Under the pieces are notes generated by a model that searched no databases, had not been told where the DNA came from, and saw only the letters and a program-made list of their open reading frames with translations. A DNA stretch of 64,000 nucleotides from a virus. The position numbers and the translations under genes were made by a program. Numbering within the stretch: the stretch's first letter is position 1; the number at the start of each line of letters is the position of its first letter. Of the stretch, positions 18,035 to 27,491 are shown piece by piece. The stretch is taken from positions 1-64,000 of the IMG/VR virus record IMGVR_UViG_3300022934_003307; one strand, 5' to 3'.

Positions 18035-19485
18035 CTCACGCTAATTTACATGTAGAATGTAATAGTGGTATAGCAGCTGAATTGAGAGAATATTTCTCAT
18101 TCTATGTGCCTGGTTATAAATTTATGCCAGCATTTAAAAATAGAATGTGGGATGGCAAGATTCGTTTATTTGATTCTAATACTGGAGAATTGCCTGCTGG
18201 TTTATTTTTCCACTTGCAGGAATTTTGTAAACAACGCGCTTATATGCTTGGTAGTGAAACCACGAAATATGGTGGTCCTATCGATACGGTGCACATTAAT
18301 CCTAAACTCATTATGGAATGGATTGAAGGTTTAGGTTTACCATTTAAAGTGCGAGATTACCAATTCGATGCTTTATGTCATGCGTTACATAATAAAAGAA
18401 ATATTCTTGTATCTCCTACTGGTTCTGGTAAATCGTTAATTATATATTTGCTCGCAAAATTTTGGTTGCAAATGTTAACTGATGGAGTAGCATATCCAAA
18501 AGCCGGAAGAGTTTTAATTATTGTACCTACTACTTCTTTAGTTGAACAAATGCACAATGATCTTATAGAATATGGTCAAGGACCTAATGGTATACACCGT
18601 ATATATAGTGGTAAGGACAAAAAATTTGATGCTGCGATTTGTATATCTACATGGCAATCAATTTATAAATTGCCAAAAGCATGGTTCGATCAATTTGGAA
18701 TGGTAATTGGTGATGAATGTCATGGTTTTAAATCAAAATCATTGATGAATATTATGAATAAAGCCACAGAAGCTGGATTCAGATATGGTACAACAGGAAC
18801 ATTAGATGGCACACAAACCCACGAGCTCGTCCTTCAGGGACTTTTTGGTAAGATACACCGCGTCACTACCACAAGAGATCTCCAAAACAAAAAAACCCTC
18901 GCGGACCTCAGTATTGACAGGGTGGAGATTAATTATAAAGAAATTTCTAGCTTCGGCAAAAGGACTTACCAAGAAGAAATCGATTGGATTGTCAAGCATG
19001 ATTTACGTAATCGCTTTATTCGTAACTTGGCTTTGGCTTCTGTGGGCAATACTCTCGTCTTATACAACCTTGTGGATAATCATGGAAAACCACTCTTCAA
19101 TTTAATTAAAGATAAGGCAACTGAAGACAGAAAAATATTTTTTGTATCTGGACAAACACACACTGAAGATAGAGAAGCAATTCGTAAAATAGTGGAGAAA
19201 CAACATGGCGCTATTATTGTTGCAAGTCTTGGTACCTTTAGTACTGGTATTAATATTCGTAATCTGCATAATATCGTATTTGCTAGTCCGTCAAAATCCC
19301 AGATACGTGTTTTACAATCTATCGGAAGAGGACTCAGACAAAGTGAAGACGGATCAATAACTAAATTATATGATATTATAGATAATATTACAGGCAAAAA
19401 TTTTGCATTTACACATGGTGATGAAAGATTAAAAATTTATAATAATGAACAATTTAACTATAAAAATTATAAGGTTTATTTATGA
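18007..19485 (+). CDS. uvsW: UvsW-type superfamily 2 helicase
   Basis: This 492-residue SF2 helicase has an N-terminal nucleic-acid-binding domain (1-100), Walker A 'SPTGSGKS' near residue 137, motif II 'DECH' near 237, motif III 'TGTLDG' near 262 and motif VI 'QSIGRGLRQSED' near 438. In T4, UvsW unwinds branched intermediates and R-loops and switches origin-dependent to recombination-dependent replication. It sits between uvsY and gene 55 as in relatives. Confidence 0.93.
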   Translation: METVRVRKLTHANLHVECNSGIAAELREYFSFYVPGYKFMPAFKNRMWDGKIRLFDSNTGELPAGLFFHLQEFCKQRAYMLGSETTKYGGPIDTVHINPKLIMEWIEGLGLPFKVRDYQFDALCHALHNKRNILVSPTGSGKSLIIYLLAKFWLQMLTDGVAYPKAGRVLIIVPTTSLVEQMHNDLIEYGQGPNGIHRIYSGKDKKFDAAICISTWQSIYKLPKAWFDQFGMVIGDECHGFKSKSLMNIMNKATEAGFRYGTTGTLDGTQTHELVLQGLFGKIHRVTTTRDLQNKKTLADLSIDRVEINYKEISSFGKRTYQEEIDWIVKHDLRNRFIRNLALASVGNTLVLYNLVDNHGKPLFNLIKDKATEDRKIFFVSGQTHTEDREAIRKIVEKQHGAIIVASLGTFSTGINIRNLHNIVFASPSKSQIRVLQSIGRGLRQSEDGSITKLYDIIDNITGKNFAFTHGDERLKIYNNEQFNYKNYKVYL

Positions 19486-19952
19486 GTGATTTACAAATCA
19501 AGCATTTTAAATTAGCGAACAACGATGAAATTATATGCGAAGTTTTAGAGTGGAATTCTGAAAACGACGCAGCGCTAGTTATACGTTCTTGTTTAAAAAT
19601 CATTCAACTTGAAGATTTCCAACGTGGTGTTAGATTCTATGCATTTAGGCCATGGTTATCTTTTAATGATGATCCTGCTGAAATACATGTAATTAATTCA
19701 GATCATATTATTGCACAGTCAAATCCTTCTAATGAGCTTTTGGACCATTATGCTAAAACAATTGTGTCTATTAATAAATCATTAAATGATAGAAAGATAG
19801 ATATTCCTTTAGATGAAATGGCAGATAGATTAGAAAGTATGTCAGAAGAAGGATTTGAAAACTATATGGAAAGTTTAACTAAAAAATATAATGATGACGA
19901 TTCAAATTTTGAAAATGTTATTAGATTTCCCGATAAATCTAAATTACATTAA
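19482..19952 (+). CDS. conserved phage protein after uvsW, possible Sm-like fold
   Basis: This 156-residue acidic protein overlaps the uvsW stop by 4 bases. Its N-terminal 80 residues alternate hydrophobic strands ('HFKLANNDEIICEVLEW', 'RFYAFRPWLSFND', 'INSDHIIA') in a way that recalls short Sm/Hfq-like barrels. The C-terminal half is helical and acidic. Proteins at this position are conserved in marine T4-like phages without an assigned role. The Sm-like idea is pattern-based and weak. Confidence 0.7.
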   Translation: MSDLQIKHFKLANNDEIICEVLEWNSENDAALVIRSCLKIIQLEDFQRGVRFYAFRPWLSFNDDPAEIHVINSDHIIAQSNPSNELLDHYAKTIVSINKSLNDRKIDIPLDEMADRLESMSEEGFENYMESLTKKYNDDDSNFENVIRFPDKSKLH

Positions 19953-20051
19953 CGAGCGGTATTCCTCCCTCTCCCTAACTACAGTTAATTCTACCATATT
20001 TTTTACAGTTTGTACACCGTTATTTTTTTAACTTAAATGAAAGTTTATTTG

Positions 20052-20080
20052 TTTACAAAATTATATAAATTTGATAGAAT
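20052..20080 (+). promoter_or_regulatory. early/sigma70-type promoter for gene 55
   Basis: TTTACA (20052-20057) and TAGAAT (20075-20080) are separated by exactly 17 bases and preceded by G, as in T4 early promoters (GTTTAC ... TATAAT). The predicted start lies about 17 bases before the ATG and leaves a GGAG site in the leader. The 139-base gap before gene 55 otherwise shows only AT-rich sequence. Confidence 0.8.
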
Positions 20081-20103
20081 ATAATTATTGATTGGAGTAT
20101 ATT

Positions 20104-20697
20104 ATGCCAAGGAAAAAAAGTATCCATTACGTTAATAACGCTGATTTTTCACAAGCAGTAGTGGATTATGTTACGTTAGTAAATGAATCTAAATTAAATA
20201 ATGAATCTATACCTTTGGTTCCAGATTACATAGCACAATGTTTTTTAAGAATAGCACAAGGGTTATCTCATAAGTCTAATTTTATTAGATATACATATCG
20301 TGAAGAAATGGTTATGGACGCGGTAGAAAATTGTTTAAAAGCTATAGGTAATTATGATTTAGCAACCGCAACACGAACAGGTAAACCAAATGCATTTGCG
20401 TATTTTACTCAAATATCTTGGTATGCTTTCCTTAGGCGTATTGCTAAAGAAAAGAAACAACAAGACATTAAATTAAAATATTTGACTCAATCCGGTGTTG
20501 ATATGTTTATTGATGTCAGTGATGATGAGACTGCTAATTATGTGGCTGGAGCGTTTGTGGAAACATTGCGTGATCGTATCGATAAAGTACGACAAAGTGA
20601 TACTCAATTTAAAGAATATGCTAAAGAAGAAAAACAAAAAAATAAAAAGAAAAAAATGAATCATACAGATTCTGATTTAGATGAGTTTATGAAATGA
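20104..20697 (+). CDS. 55: late-transcription sigma factor, gp55-like
   Basis: This 197-residue protein has the gp55 signature region 'YREEMVMDAVENCLKAIGNY' (sigma region 2-like) and 'NAFAYFTQISWYAFLRRIAK' (region 2.3/2.4-like). It directs host RNA polymerase to TATAAATA late promoters, several of which are visible in this window. The ATG at 20104 is chosen over a TTG at 20092 because GGAG overlaps the latter. It overlaps the next gene by 4 bases. Confidence 0.93.
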   Translation: MPRKKSIHYVNNADFSQAVVDYVTLVNESKLNNESIPLVPDYIAQCFLRIAQGLSHKSNFIRYTYREEMVMDAVENCLKAIGNYDLATATRTGKPNAFAYFTQISWYAFLRRIAKEKKQQDIKLKYLTQSGVDMFIDVSDDETANYVAGAFVETLRDRIDKVRQSDTQFKEYAKEEKQKNKKKKMNHTDSDLDEFMK

Positions 20698-21158
20698 AAA
20701 TATTAGTCATGGGTTTACCAGGAAGCGGTAAAACCTGGTTAGCAAAAGGTTTACAATATCATTTAAAAGCAGGATGGATTAATGCTGATGTTGTAAGAAA
20801 AATGGCGAATGATTATGAATTTTCAGAACAAGCTAGAATTAGACAAGCATTAAGAATAAAAAACATTGCAGACTTTGAAATAGCTAATGGAAAAGATATT
20901 ATAGTTGCTGATTTTGTATGTCCTACTAAACTAACAAGATCTATATTTAATGCTCATTTTACAATATGGATGAATACTATTAGTCATAGTAAATATGAAG
21001 ATACTAATTTACTTTTTGAAAAACCAATTAATTATGATATAAGGATAGATGAATGGATTGGACCAGACCAACTGGGCAAATGCTTGGAAGATTTCAGCCG
21101 TGGCACGAAGGTCACTTATCACTCTTTAAAAGAATCCATGAAGATTCTGGGCAAGTAA
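20694..21158 (+). CDS. P-loop kinase (adenylylsulfate-kinase-like)
   Basis: This is a 154-residue P-loop protein with Walker A 'GLPGSGKTWLAK' at residues 7-18, 'INADVVRK' near 29 and 'DIIVADFVCPTK' near 69, a layout typical of APS kinase and gluconate/polynucleotide kinase folds. The domain appears to end near residue 126 ('DEWIGPDQ'). The last ~33 residues are encoded over the next gene's N-terminus in another frame and look like an out-of-frame shadow of it. The pair may derive from a fused kinase-nucleotidyltransferase. The substrate is unknown. Confidence 0.75.
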   Translation: MKILVMGLPGSGKTWLAKGLQYHLKAGWINADVVRKMANDYEFSEQARIRQALRIKNIADFEIANGKDIIVADFVCPTKLTRSIFNAHFTIWMNTISHSKYEDTNLLFEKPINYDIRIDEWIGPDQLGKCLEDFSRGTKVTYHSLKESMKILGK

Positions 21159-21409
21159 TTGTTCAAATAAGAAACGTTGAAATAGATGCCAATAACCCAT
21201 ACGATACTAATCAAATAGCATCATTTATATCCACTAATTTAAATTTAAATGGGTTTACAGCAGGCATAGATTATGAAATAATGATTGTACCTAATATTGT
21301 TAATATTGGTTATGGTAGAGATGTTGGATATAGTTTTACTAAATATTATTTAGGTGAAGATACAGAAAATATTTCAGCCACAAAAATTCGTGCCCAGGAA
21401 AATAAATGA
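21053..21409 (+). CDS. nucleotidyltransferase (NMNAT/cytidylyltransferase-like)
   Basis: This is a 118-residue HxGH-superfamily nucleotidyltransferase: 'MLGRFQPWHEGHLSLF' from residue 10 holds the HEGH motif, and 'ISATKIR' near 108 is the C-terminal ISxTxxR motif. Such enzymes transfer AMP or CMP to phosphorylated substrates (NMN, phosphopantetheine, glycerol phosphate). ATG 21053 has AAGGA seven bases upstream; an ATG at 21080 would also retain the catalytic core. It overlaps the kinase gene by 106 bases, an unusually long overlap that suggests a split fusion gene. It overlaps gene 47 by 4 bases. Confidence 0.8.
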   Translation: MDWTRPTGQMLGRFQPWHEGHLSLFKRIHEDSGQVIVQIRNVEIDANNPYDTNQIASFISTNLNLNGFTAGIDYEIMIVPNIVNIGYGRDVGYSFTKYYLGEDTENISATKIRAQENK

Positions 21410-22467
21410 AAATAGCTATATTAAATGATACCCATTGTGGTATTCGTAACTCATCAGAAATATTTTTAAAAAATGCGCAAGATTTTTATGATAATGTCTT
21501 TTTTCCAGAATGCGATAAACATGATATTAAGCAAATCGTTCACTTGGGCGATTACTATGATCATCGTAAGTTTGTTAATTTTAAAGCTCTCAATCATAAT
21601 CGTAAACATTTCTTAGATGAAATGAGAAATCGTGGTATGTCCATGGACATTATTCCAGGAAACCATGATGTGTTTTATAAAAATACAAATGATCTAAATG
21701 CATTAAAGGAGTGCTTAGGACATTATATGAATGAAATCCATATTATTATGGAACCTACTGTAATGGAATATGGATCCCTTAAAATGGCGTTACTACCTTG
21801 GATTACTCAAGATAATTATGATAAGTCTATGAATTTTATTCATGATTGTAAAGCAGATTGGCTTGGTTCACACCTTGAACTCACTGGTTTTGAAATGATG
21901 AGAGGTGTAACTAATCAGCATGGTATGGACCCAAAAATATTTAAAAAGTTTGAACAAGTACTTACTGGTCATTATCATGTAGGATCTAAAAAAGATAACA
22001 TTTGGTATCTTGGATCACAAATGGAATTTTTCTGGTCTGATGCTGGTGATAAAAAATATTTTCATATTCTTGATACTGAAACTCGTGAAATAACACGCAT
22101 TCATAATCCATATACATTATTTCATCGTATATTATATAATGATGACAAACAAGATTATACCAATTACGATGTGTCACAGCTTAATAATAAGTTTGTAAAA
22201 ATTGTTGTGATTTCAAAAAATGACGGGTTTACATTTGACCGATTTGTTGATAGAATACAAAATCAAGATATATATGAATTAAAGATCTCAGAAAACTTTA
22301 GTGAGTTTGTGGGTGAGAATGTAGATGATGATGGTTTACGTGTTGAAGAAACATCGGAGTTAGTTGATGACTATATTGATGGCGTTGATACTGAACTGGA
22401 TAAAGACAAAATTAAAATCCAAATGCGTGAATTAATGACAGAGGCACAGGCACTAGAATTAGCATGA
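21406..22467 (+). CDS. 47: recombination endonuclease subunit gp47 (Mre11/SbcD-like)
   Basis: This is a 353-residue metallophosphoesterase with the motif series 'NDTHCGIRN' (residue 7), 'HLGDYYDHR' (46), 'PGNHD' (83) and 'LTGHYH' (186). With gp46 it resects DNA ends for recombination-dependent replication. It is followed directly by gene 46 with a 4-base overlap. Confidence 0.95.
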   Translation: MKIAILNDTHCGIRNSSEIFLKNAQDFYDNVFFPECDKHDIKQIVHLGDYYDHRKFVNFKALNHNRKHFLDEMRNRGMSMDIIPGNHDVFYKNTNDLNALKECLGHYMNEIHIIMEPTVMEYGSLKMALLPWITQDNYDKSMNFIHDCKADWLGSHLELTGFEMMRGVTNQHGMDPKIFKKFEQVLTGHYHVGSKKDNIWYLGSQMEFFWSDAGDKKYFHILDTETREITRIHNPYTLFHRILYNDDKQDYTNYDVSQLNNKFVKIVVISKNDGFTFDRFVDRIQNQDIYELKISENFSEFVGENVDDDGLRVEETSELVDDYIDGVDTELDKDKIKIQMRELMTEAQALELA

Positions 22468-24176
22468 TATTATTTAAAGCTGTCCGGTGGAAGAACTTCC
22501 TTAGCACCGGAAACTCATTTACCGAAATTGATTTGCGTCGAGTAAAACATACACTTGTAGTAGGACATAATGGGTCTGGCAAATCTACAATGTTAGATGC
22601 AATCTCATTTGGGTTATTTGGCAAACCACATAGAAGTATTACTAAAAACCAATTAATCAACTCAATTAATCAAAAAGCTTGTATTGTTGAAGTTGAATTT
22701 GAAGTTGGTAATTCAGATTTCAAAGTTATTCGTGGTATTAAACCTAATACATTTGAAATTTGGCGTGATGGTACAATGATAAATCAATCATCACATGCTA
22801 AAGAATATCAGAAGATTCTCGAACAAAACATCCTTAAACTTAATCACAAAAGTTTTCATCAGGTAGTTGTTCTAGGCTCTTCTTCTTTCATTCCATTTAT
22901 GCAACTACCTGGTGGAATACGAAGAGATGTTATCGAGGATCTTCTTGATATAAATGTTTTTTCACGCATGAATTCTTTGTTAAAGGAAAAACAGTCCGCA
23001 TTGAAAGATAAAACAAAGGATGTGTCATACCAATTAGATTTGTTGAGGAATAAAATTGAAACTCAAACTAAATACATCAAAGACGTTAAATTGCTTACAG
23101 ACCAAGCAGTTGAAAAAAAGTCAGAACAGATTAAAAGTAATCAACGGGAAATTAACTCACTGCAAACCATTAACACAGACTTATCGGCGGAAGTTGAAAG
23201 TACTTCACAGGAAAACAGTAAAACCCTTAAAGAATTGCACGATAAAAAACAAGCCTTACTTCAATACGGCGGGCAATTTAGGCAGCAAATGGGACAAGTT
23301 GCGAAAGACGCAAAATTTTATGAAGATAATGAAAATTGCCCAACGTGTTCCCAAAATATTAGTGAAGAACTTAGACAATCCAAAATGGAAACCTCTAAAG
23401 AAAAAGCAAGAAATCTCAAATCGGCAATGGATAAGCTCACTGCAGAGTCGACTGATATTGAACAGAATATTGAAGTTGCAAACGCTAGAGCTGAAGAAAT
23501 TAGAGAAAAACAATCAACTATACATCATAACAATATCACGATTAGTAGGTTACAGAAAGAGATACGAAGTCTCGAAGATGATGTTTCAACCACAGCTGTG
23601 GCAGACCTCAATCAAGCGAAAGTAGATTTACAATCCTATAAGGAAAGTGAAACGGTATTGCTTGAAGAAAAACTTAAACTCATGGATCAAAATAACTATA
23701 ATAGCGTTATGAGTGAAATGTTAAAAGATACAGGAATTAAAACAAAAATAATAAAACAGTATCTTCCCGTTATAAATAAACTTACAAATCAGTACCTACA
23801 AGTCCTTGATTTCTTTGTCCACTTTAATTTGGATGAATCATTTCAGGAAACTATTAGGTCAAGACATCGTGATGAGTTTACTTATGACTCTTTTAGTGAA
23901 GGTGAAAAACAAAGAATCGATTTGTCATTGCTATTTACTTGGCGGCAAATAGCAAAGATGAAAAATTCAGTTGCTACTAATCTTCTCATATTAGACGAAA
24001 CTTTTGACTCATCTCTTGACATTGATGGTGTAGAAAATCTATTGAAGATTCTCTATACTTTAGGTGATGATACAAATGTATTCGTAATATCCCACAAAGG
24101 AGATATCCTTGATAACAAGTTTGAAGCTAAAATTGAATTTAAGAAAGAAAAGAATTTTAGTAAAATGGCAGCATAA
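22464..24176 (+). CDS. 46: recombination endonuclease subunit gp46 (Rad50/SbcC-like)
   Basis: This 570-residue SMC-like ATPase has Walker A 'GHNGSGKST' at residues 34-42, long coiled-coil arms (about 170-290 and 320-410) joined by a zinc hook 'CPTCSQ' near 293, the ABC signature 'FSEGEKQR' near 480 and Walker B 'LLILDETFD' near 508. It is the partner of gp47. Confidence 0.95.
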   Translation: MILFKAVRWKNFLSTGNSFTEIDLRRVKHTLVVGHNGSGKSTMLDAISFGLFGKPHRSITKNQLINSINQKACIVEVEFEVGNSDFKVIRGIKPNTFEIWRDGTMINQSSHAKEYQKILEQNILKLNHKSFHQVVVLGSSSFIPFMQLPGGIRRDVIEDLLDINVFSRMNSLLKEKQSALKDKTKDVSYQLDLLRNKIETQTKYIKDVKLLTDQAVEKKSEQIKSNQREINSLQTINTDLSAEVESTSQENSKTLKELHDKKQALLQYGGQFRQQMGQVAKDAKFYEDNENCPTCSQNISEELRQSKMETSKEKARNLKSAMDKLTAESTDIEQNIEVANARAEEIREKQSTIHHNNITISRLQKEIRSLEDDVSTTAVADLNQAKVDLQSYKESETVLLEEKLKLMDQNNYNSVMSEMLKDTGIKTKIIKQYLPVINKLTNQYLQVLDFFVHFNLDESFQETIRSRHRDEFTYDSFSEGEKQRIDLSLLFTWRQIAKMKNSVATNLLILDETFDSSLDIDGVENLLKILYTLGDDTNVFVISHKGDILDNKFEAKIEFKKEKNFSKMAA

Positions 24177-24179
24177 TGG

Positions 24180-24208
24180 TTTACAAATCGAGTAAAAAGT
24201 GTTATAAT
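24180..24208 (+). promoter_or_regulatory. early/sigma70-type promoter for gene 45
   Basis: TTTACA (24180-24185), a 17-base spacer and TATAAT (24203-24208) with upstream GG and TGT form a T4-early-like promoter. The leader keeps GGAG before the gene 45 ATG. Confidence 0.85.
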
Positions 24209-24236
24209 ATATTAATAATGAAACTGGAGCTATATA

Positions 24237-24914
24237 ATGGAACTATCTGAAAATACTCTAAATGTTATGAAAAATTTTTCTAGCATTAATTCAAATATTA
24301 TGATTCGCGCAGGCAATGTACTTAAATCTATGAGCGAAGCACGTAATGTATTATCGCGTGCTGAAGTTGCCGAATCATTTTCAAAAGATTTTGGAATTTA
24401 TGATCTTAATGAATTTATCAGCGTGCTTGGTTTAGTTGATGTACCTCGTCTAAATTTTGATGACGAATACGTAACTATTTCTGATTCTACTGGTAGATCC
24501 AAAGTAAAGTATTTCTTCTCACCTGAAGAAACTCTTACTACCCCACAAAAGGATGTTACTATGCCGGCTGTGGATGTTTCATTTGTTCTTACAAATGAAA
24601 CACTTAATAAGCTTAGACGAGCTTCATCAGCACTTGGTCATTCTGAAGTGTCCATTACTAATAATAATGGTGTTTTAAATTTATCAATTGTTGATACAAA
24701 AAACTCTACATCTAATACATTTTCAATTGATGTGGATGGCGAGTTTCCGCAAGACTCTAAATTTAATTTTATTTTAGGTATTGCTAATCTTAAAATTCTA
24801 CCTGGTGATTATCAAGTAGATATTTCTTCAAAATTAATCACGCAATTCAGCCATAAAGAAATGAACGTTCAATATTGGATTGCATTAGAAAAATCCTCAA
24901 CATATGGAGTATAA
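24237..24914 (+). CDS. 45: sliding clamp, gp45-like processivity factor
   Basis: This 225-residue protein matches the gp45 clamp: 'FSSINSNIMIRAGNVLKSMS' near the N-terminus and paired domains of repeated beta structure. As a trimeric ring it tethers gp43 to DNA. In T4 it also couples late transcription to replication by contacting gp55. It lies just upstream of clamp-loader genes 44 and 62 under its own promoter. Confidence 0.93.
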   Translation: MELSENTLNVMKNFSSINSNIMIRAGNVLKSMSEARNVLSRAEVAESFSKDFGIYDLNEFISVLGLVDVPRLNFDDEYVTISDSTGRSKVKYFFSPEETLTTPQKDVTMPAVDVSFVLTNETLNKLRRASSALGHSEVSITNNNGVLNLSIVDTKNSTSNTFSIDVDGEFPQDSKFNFILGIANLKILPGDYQVDISSKLITQFSHKEMNVQYWIALEKSSTYGV

Positions 24915-24917
24915 TCT

Positions 24918-25139
24918 ATGACGTCAGAACTATATATGCAGTTAAGAGACAATGCTAATAAAGCATCTCGTTCAACTGTAGCCGTAATTGATGCAATGAC
25001 TCAACGCGGCGCATTTAAGGGAGAAGAACTCTCAACCATTGGTCAATTGCGCGATCAATGTATTTTTATTATCCAAACTTCTGAGCAAATTGAGCAAGAA
25101 GAACAAATGGATGACGGTGAAGAAAAAGGTAAAAAATAA
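24918..25139 (+). CDS. small conserved protein between clamp and clamp loader
   Basis: This is a 73-residue protein of two helical segments ending in an acidic and then basic tail ('EQEEQMDDGEEKGKK'). It begins 3 bases after the gp45 stop. No motif is recognised. The location inside the replisome operon suggests an accessory role. The gene 44 promoter overlaps its stop region. Confidence 0.7.
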   Translation: MTSELYMQLRDNANKASRSTVAVIDAMTQRGAFKGEELSTIGQLRDQCIFIIQTSEQIEQEEQMDDGEEKGKK

Positions 25140-25168
25140 TTTACATTCCTGATTTTTTGTGATATAAT
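25140..25168 (+). promoter_or_regulatory. early/sigma70-type promoter for gene 44
   Basis: TTTACA (25140-25145), a 17-base spacer and TATAAT (25163-25168) lie between the small gene and gene 44. GGAG follows eight bases after the -10 box and serves the ATG at 25189. Confidence 0.85.
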
Positions 25169-25188
25169 TTTTATAATGGAGAATGTAA

Positions 25189-26127
25189 ATGAATACCGAA
25201 TTTCTATGGGTTGAAAAATATCGCCCACAAACTGTGGAAGACACTATACTTCCACAGTCACTTAAAGAAGATCTACAAGCTATTGTAGATAGTGGTGAAC
25301 TACCAAATATGCTATTCACTGGCACCGCTGGTCTTGGTAAAACAACAGCAGCGGTTGCCATGTGTAAGCAACTTGGATTAGACTATATTATTATAAACGC
25401 TTCTCAAAGTGGTAATATAGACACACTAAGAACTACCTTACAACAATTTGCTAGCACTGTTTCACTTCAAGGTGGATATAAAGTTATCATCTTAGATGAA
25501 GCAGATTATCTTAATGCTCAATCTACCCAACCGGCTCTTCGTGGTTTTATTGAAGAATTTTCAAATAATTGTAGATTTATTCTTACATGCAATTTTAAAA
25601 ATCGTATAATTGAACCATTGCATTCCCGATGTGCAGTGTTTGAATTTAATGTTTCAAAGAAAAACCTTCAACCTCTTTGTGCCAAATTTATGAAAAGACT
25701 TATATATATCCTTGACACCGAAGGTGTTGGATATGATCAACAGGCTATTGTAGATATGATCATGAGATATGCACCAGATTGGAGAAGAGTTTTAAATGAA
25801 TGCCAACGATTTTCTGCTACCGGTTCTATTCGTAGCATTTCTGGGTCAAGTATTGGCTCTAATTCATTTGACGATCTCATAACTTATTTGAAGTCAAAAG
25901 ACTTTAAGAAAATGAGAAAATGGGTTTCTGATAATATGGACATGGATGCATCAAGTATTTTCCGTGGTATCTATGATAATATGTATGAAAAAGTTTCTCC
26001 TCAATCTATTCCACAAATAGTTCTTATCCTTGCTGATTATCAATATAAGAATGCATTTGTTGCTGATCACGAACTTAATGTTGTTGCTTGTATGACAGAA
26101 ATTATGGCTAATGTGGAATTTGTATAA
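25189..26127 (+). CDS. 44: clamp loader large subunit, gp44-like AAA+ ATPase
   Basis: This is a 312-residue AAA+ protein: 'WVEKYRPQTVEDTILP' at the N-terminus, Walker A 'GTAGLGKTT' near residue 44, Walker B 'ILDEADYL' near 101 and the sensor region 'HSRCAVFEF' near 145. It loads gp45 onto primer-template junctions together with gp62. The downstream ATG follows its stop directly. Confidence 0.95.
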   Translation: MNTEFLWVEKYRPQTVEDTILPQSLKEDLQAIVDSGELPNMLFTGTAGLGKTTAAVAMCKQLGLDYIIINASQSGNIDTLRTTLQQFASTVSLQGGYKVIILDEADYLNAQSTQPALRGFIEEFSNNCRFILTCNFKNRIIEPLHSRCAVFEFNVSKKNLQPLCAKFMKRLIYILDTEGVGYDQQAIVDMIMRYAPDWRRVLNECQRFSATGSIRSISGSSIGSNSFDDLITYLKSKDFKKMRKWVSDNMDMDASSIFRGIYDNMYEKVSPQSIPQIVLILADYQYKNAFVADHELNVVACMTEIMANVEFV

Positions 26128-27117
26128 ATGCGTATTGAAGAAGATATTAAATTAGATTATAGTGATGTTTTAATTAGACCGAAGAGATCAACAATTTCTT
26201 CACGGTATGATGTTAAAATGACACGTACATATAAATTTAAACATTCTAAGAAAGAATGGACTGGCATTCCTATTATGGCTGCAAATATGGATACCGTTGG
26301 TACACCAGAAATGCATGAAGCTTTATCAGAATATGATATGATTACATGCCCAGCTAGACATTATCTTAAAAATAATCTTACAGCATTTGAAAGTAATAAT
26401 ACATGTATGATGGGCGGTTTAGATGATGTATCAACGCTTATTGCGCATAACTTAAAATGGGATTTTATTGGAATTGATGTTGCTAATGGATATACAATTT
26501 CAGTAATTGAAGCTGTTAAGTCTTTACGCCATCATGTTCCAGATGCAACAATAGTCGTAGGTAATGTTGTTACTGCTGAAATGACACAAGAGTTGATTCT
26601 TGCTGGTGCTGATATTATTAAAATTGGTGTTGGACCAGGCTCTGTGTGTACTACAAGAATTAAAACTGGTGTAGGTTATCCTCAATTATCTGCAGTAATG
26701 GAATGTGCGGATGCTGCTCATGGTATGGGTGCTCATATTATTGCTGATGGTGGATGTACTTCATCTGGAGATATAGTTAAAGCCTTTGCGGCTGGAGCTG
26801 ATTTCGTTATGATTGGTGGAATATTAGCTGGTCATGATGAATGCGATGGAGAAATTCTTGATGGTAAAATGAAATTTTATGGTATGGCTTCTGAATCAGC
26901 AATGGATAGACATAATATACCTCATAGAGAATATAGAGGTGTAGAAGGTAAAACGGTAGAAGTAGATTATAAAGGACCAGTTAAAAACACTATAATTGAT
27001 ATGTTATCAGGAATTAGATCGGCTTGTACTTATATCGGTGCAACAAAATTAAAATACCTATCTAAATGTAGTACATTCATTAAAGTAAATAATACACATA
27101 ATAGGATTTATGAATGA
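26128..27117 (+). CDS. guaC: GMP reductase
   Basis: This is a 329-residue TIM-barrel enzyme of the IMPDH/GMPR family. The loop '[20 protein letters not shown]' near residue 170 carries the catalytic Cys and Thr in the GMP-reductase form. 'IADGGC' near 206 and '[11 protein letters not shown]' near 230 are phosphate and substrate contacts. No CBS domains are present, and the length is close to bacterial GuaC. It deaminates GMP to IMP with NADPH and so diverts guanine nucleotides towards adenine. Its placement between clamp-loader genes 44 and 62, with zero and 4-base junctions, makes it part of the replication operon. Confidence 0.9.
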   Translation: MRIEEDIKLDYSDVLIRPKRSTISSRYDVKMTRTYKFKHSKKEWTGIPIMAANMDTVGTPEMHEALSEYDMITCPARHYLKNNLTAFESNNTCMMGGLDDVSTLIAHNLKWDFIGIDVANGYTISVIEAVKSLRHHVPDATIVVGNVVTAEMTQELILAGADIIKIGVGPGSVCTTRIKTGVGYPQLSAVMECADAAHGMGAHIIADGGCTSSGDIVKAFAAGADFVMIGGILAGHDECDGEILDGKMKFYGMASESAMDRHNIPHREYRGVEGKTVEVDYKGPVKNTIIDMLSGIRSACTYIGATKLKYLSKCSTFIKVNNTHNRIYE

Positions 27118-27491
27118 ATCCCTTTGATTTTTTAAATGAAATAAATTATGGAAAAAATAATATCATAGTTGATGATATTACTGAAGGTCAATATAATCCT
27201 TTTATGATTAATCGTGGTTTATCTTATTTTGCTGATACTGTTTTAATAGCAAATGAAATGAATCGTTATGCTCATCTTGACAATAAGTTACAAAACGACT
27301 TTTTTATAAATATAGTTAGAAAGAAAAAACGTTTCTCAAAATGGAATAAACCTGAGAACGAAAGTGACGTGGAAGTTGTCAAGGAATATTATGGTTATAA
27401 TAATGAAAAAGCAAGACAAGCCTTGACCCTTCTCACAAAAGAACAAATAAATGAATTGAGAAAAAAGGTGTATAAAGGTGGAAGAAAATAA
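27114..27491 (+). CDS. 62: clamp loader small subunit, gp62-like
   Basis: This 125-residue protein matches gp62 of marine T4-like phages ('[16 protein letters not shown]' at the start, 'FFINIVRKKKRFSKWNK' near 62). It completes the gp44/gp62 loader. It is shorter than T4 gp62 (187 residues), as I recall for marine relatives. It overlaps guaC by 4 bases and regA by 14. Confidence 0.85.
   Translation: MNPFDFLNEINYGKNNIIVDDITEGQYNPFMINRGLSYFADTVLIANEMNRYAHLDNKLQNDFFINIVRKKKRFSKWNKPENESDVEVVKEYYGYNNEKARQALTLLTKEQINELRKKVYKGGRK

Noticed and set aside
19953-20051. A terminator after the uvsW-downstream gene
   Set aside because: The gap contains T-rich runs but no GC stem in front of them.
21060-21090. 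A canonical -1 ribosomal frameshift site in the kinase/nucleotidyltransferase overlap
   Set aside because: No X XXY YYZ heptamer in the correct frame is present; GGGCAAA does not fit.
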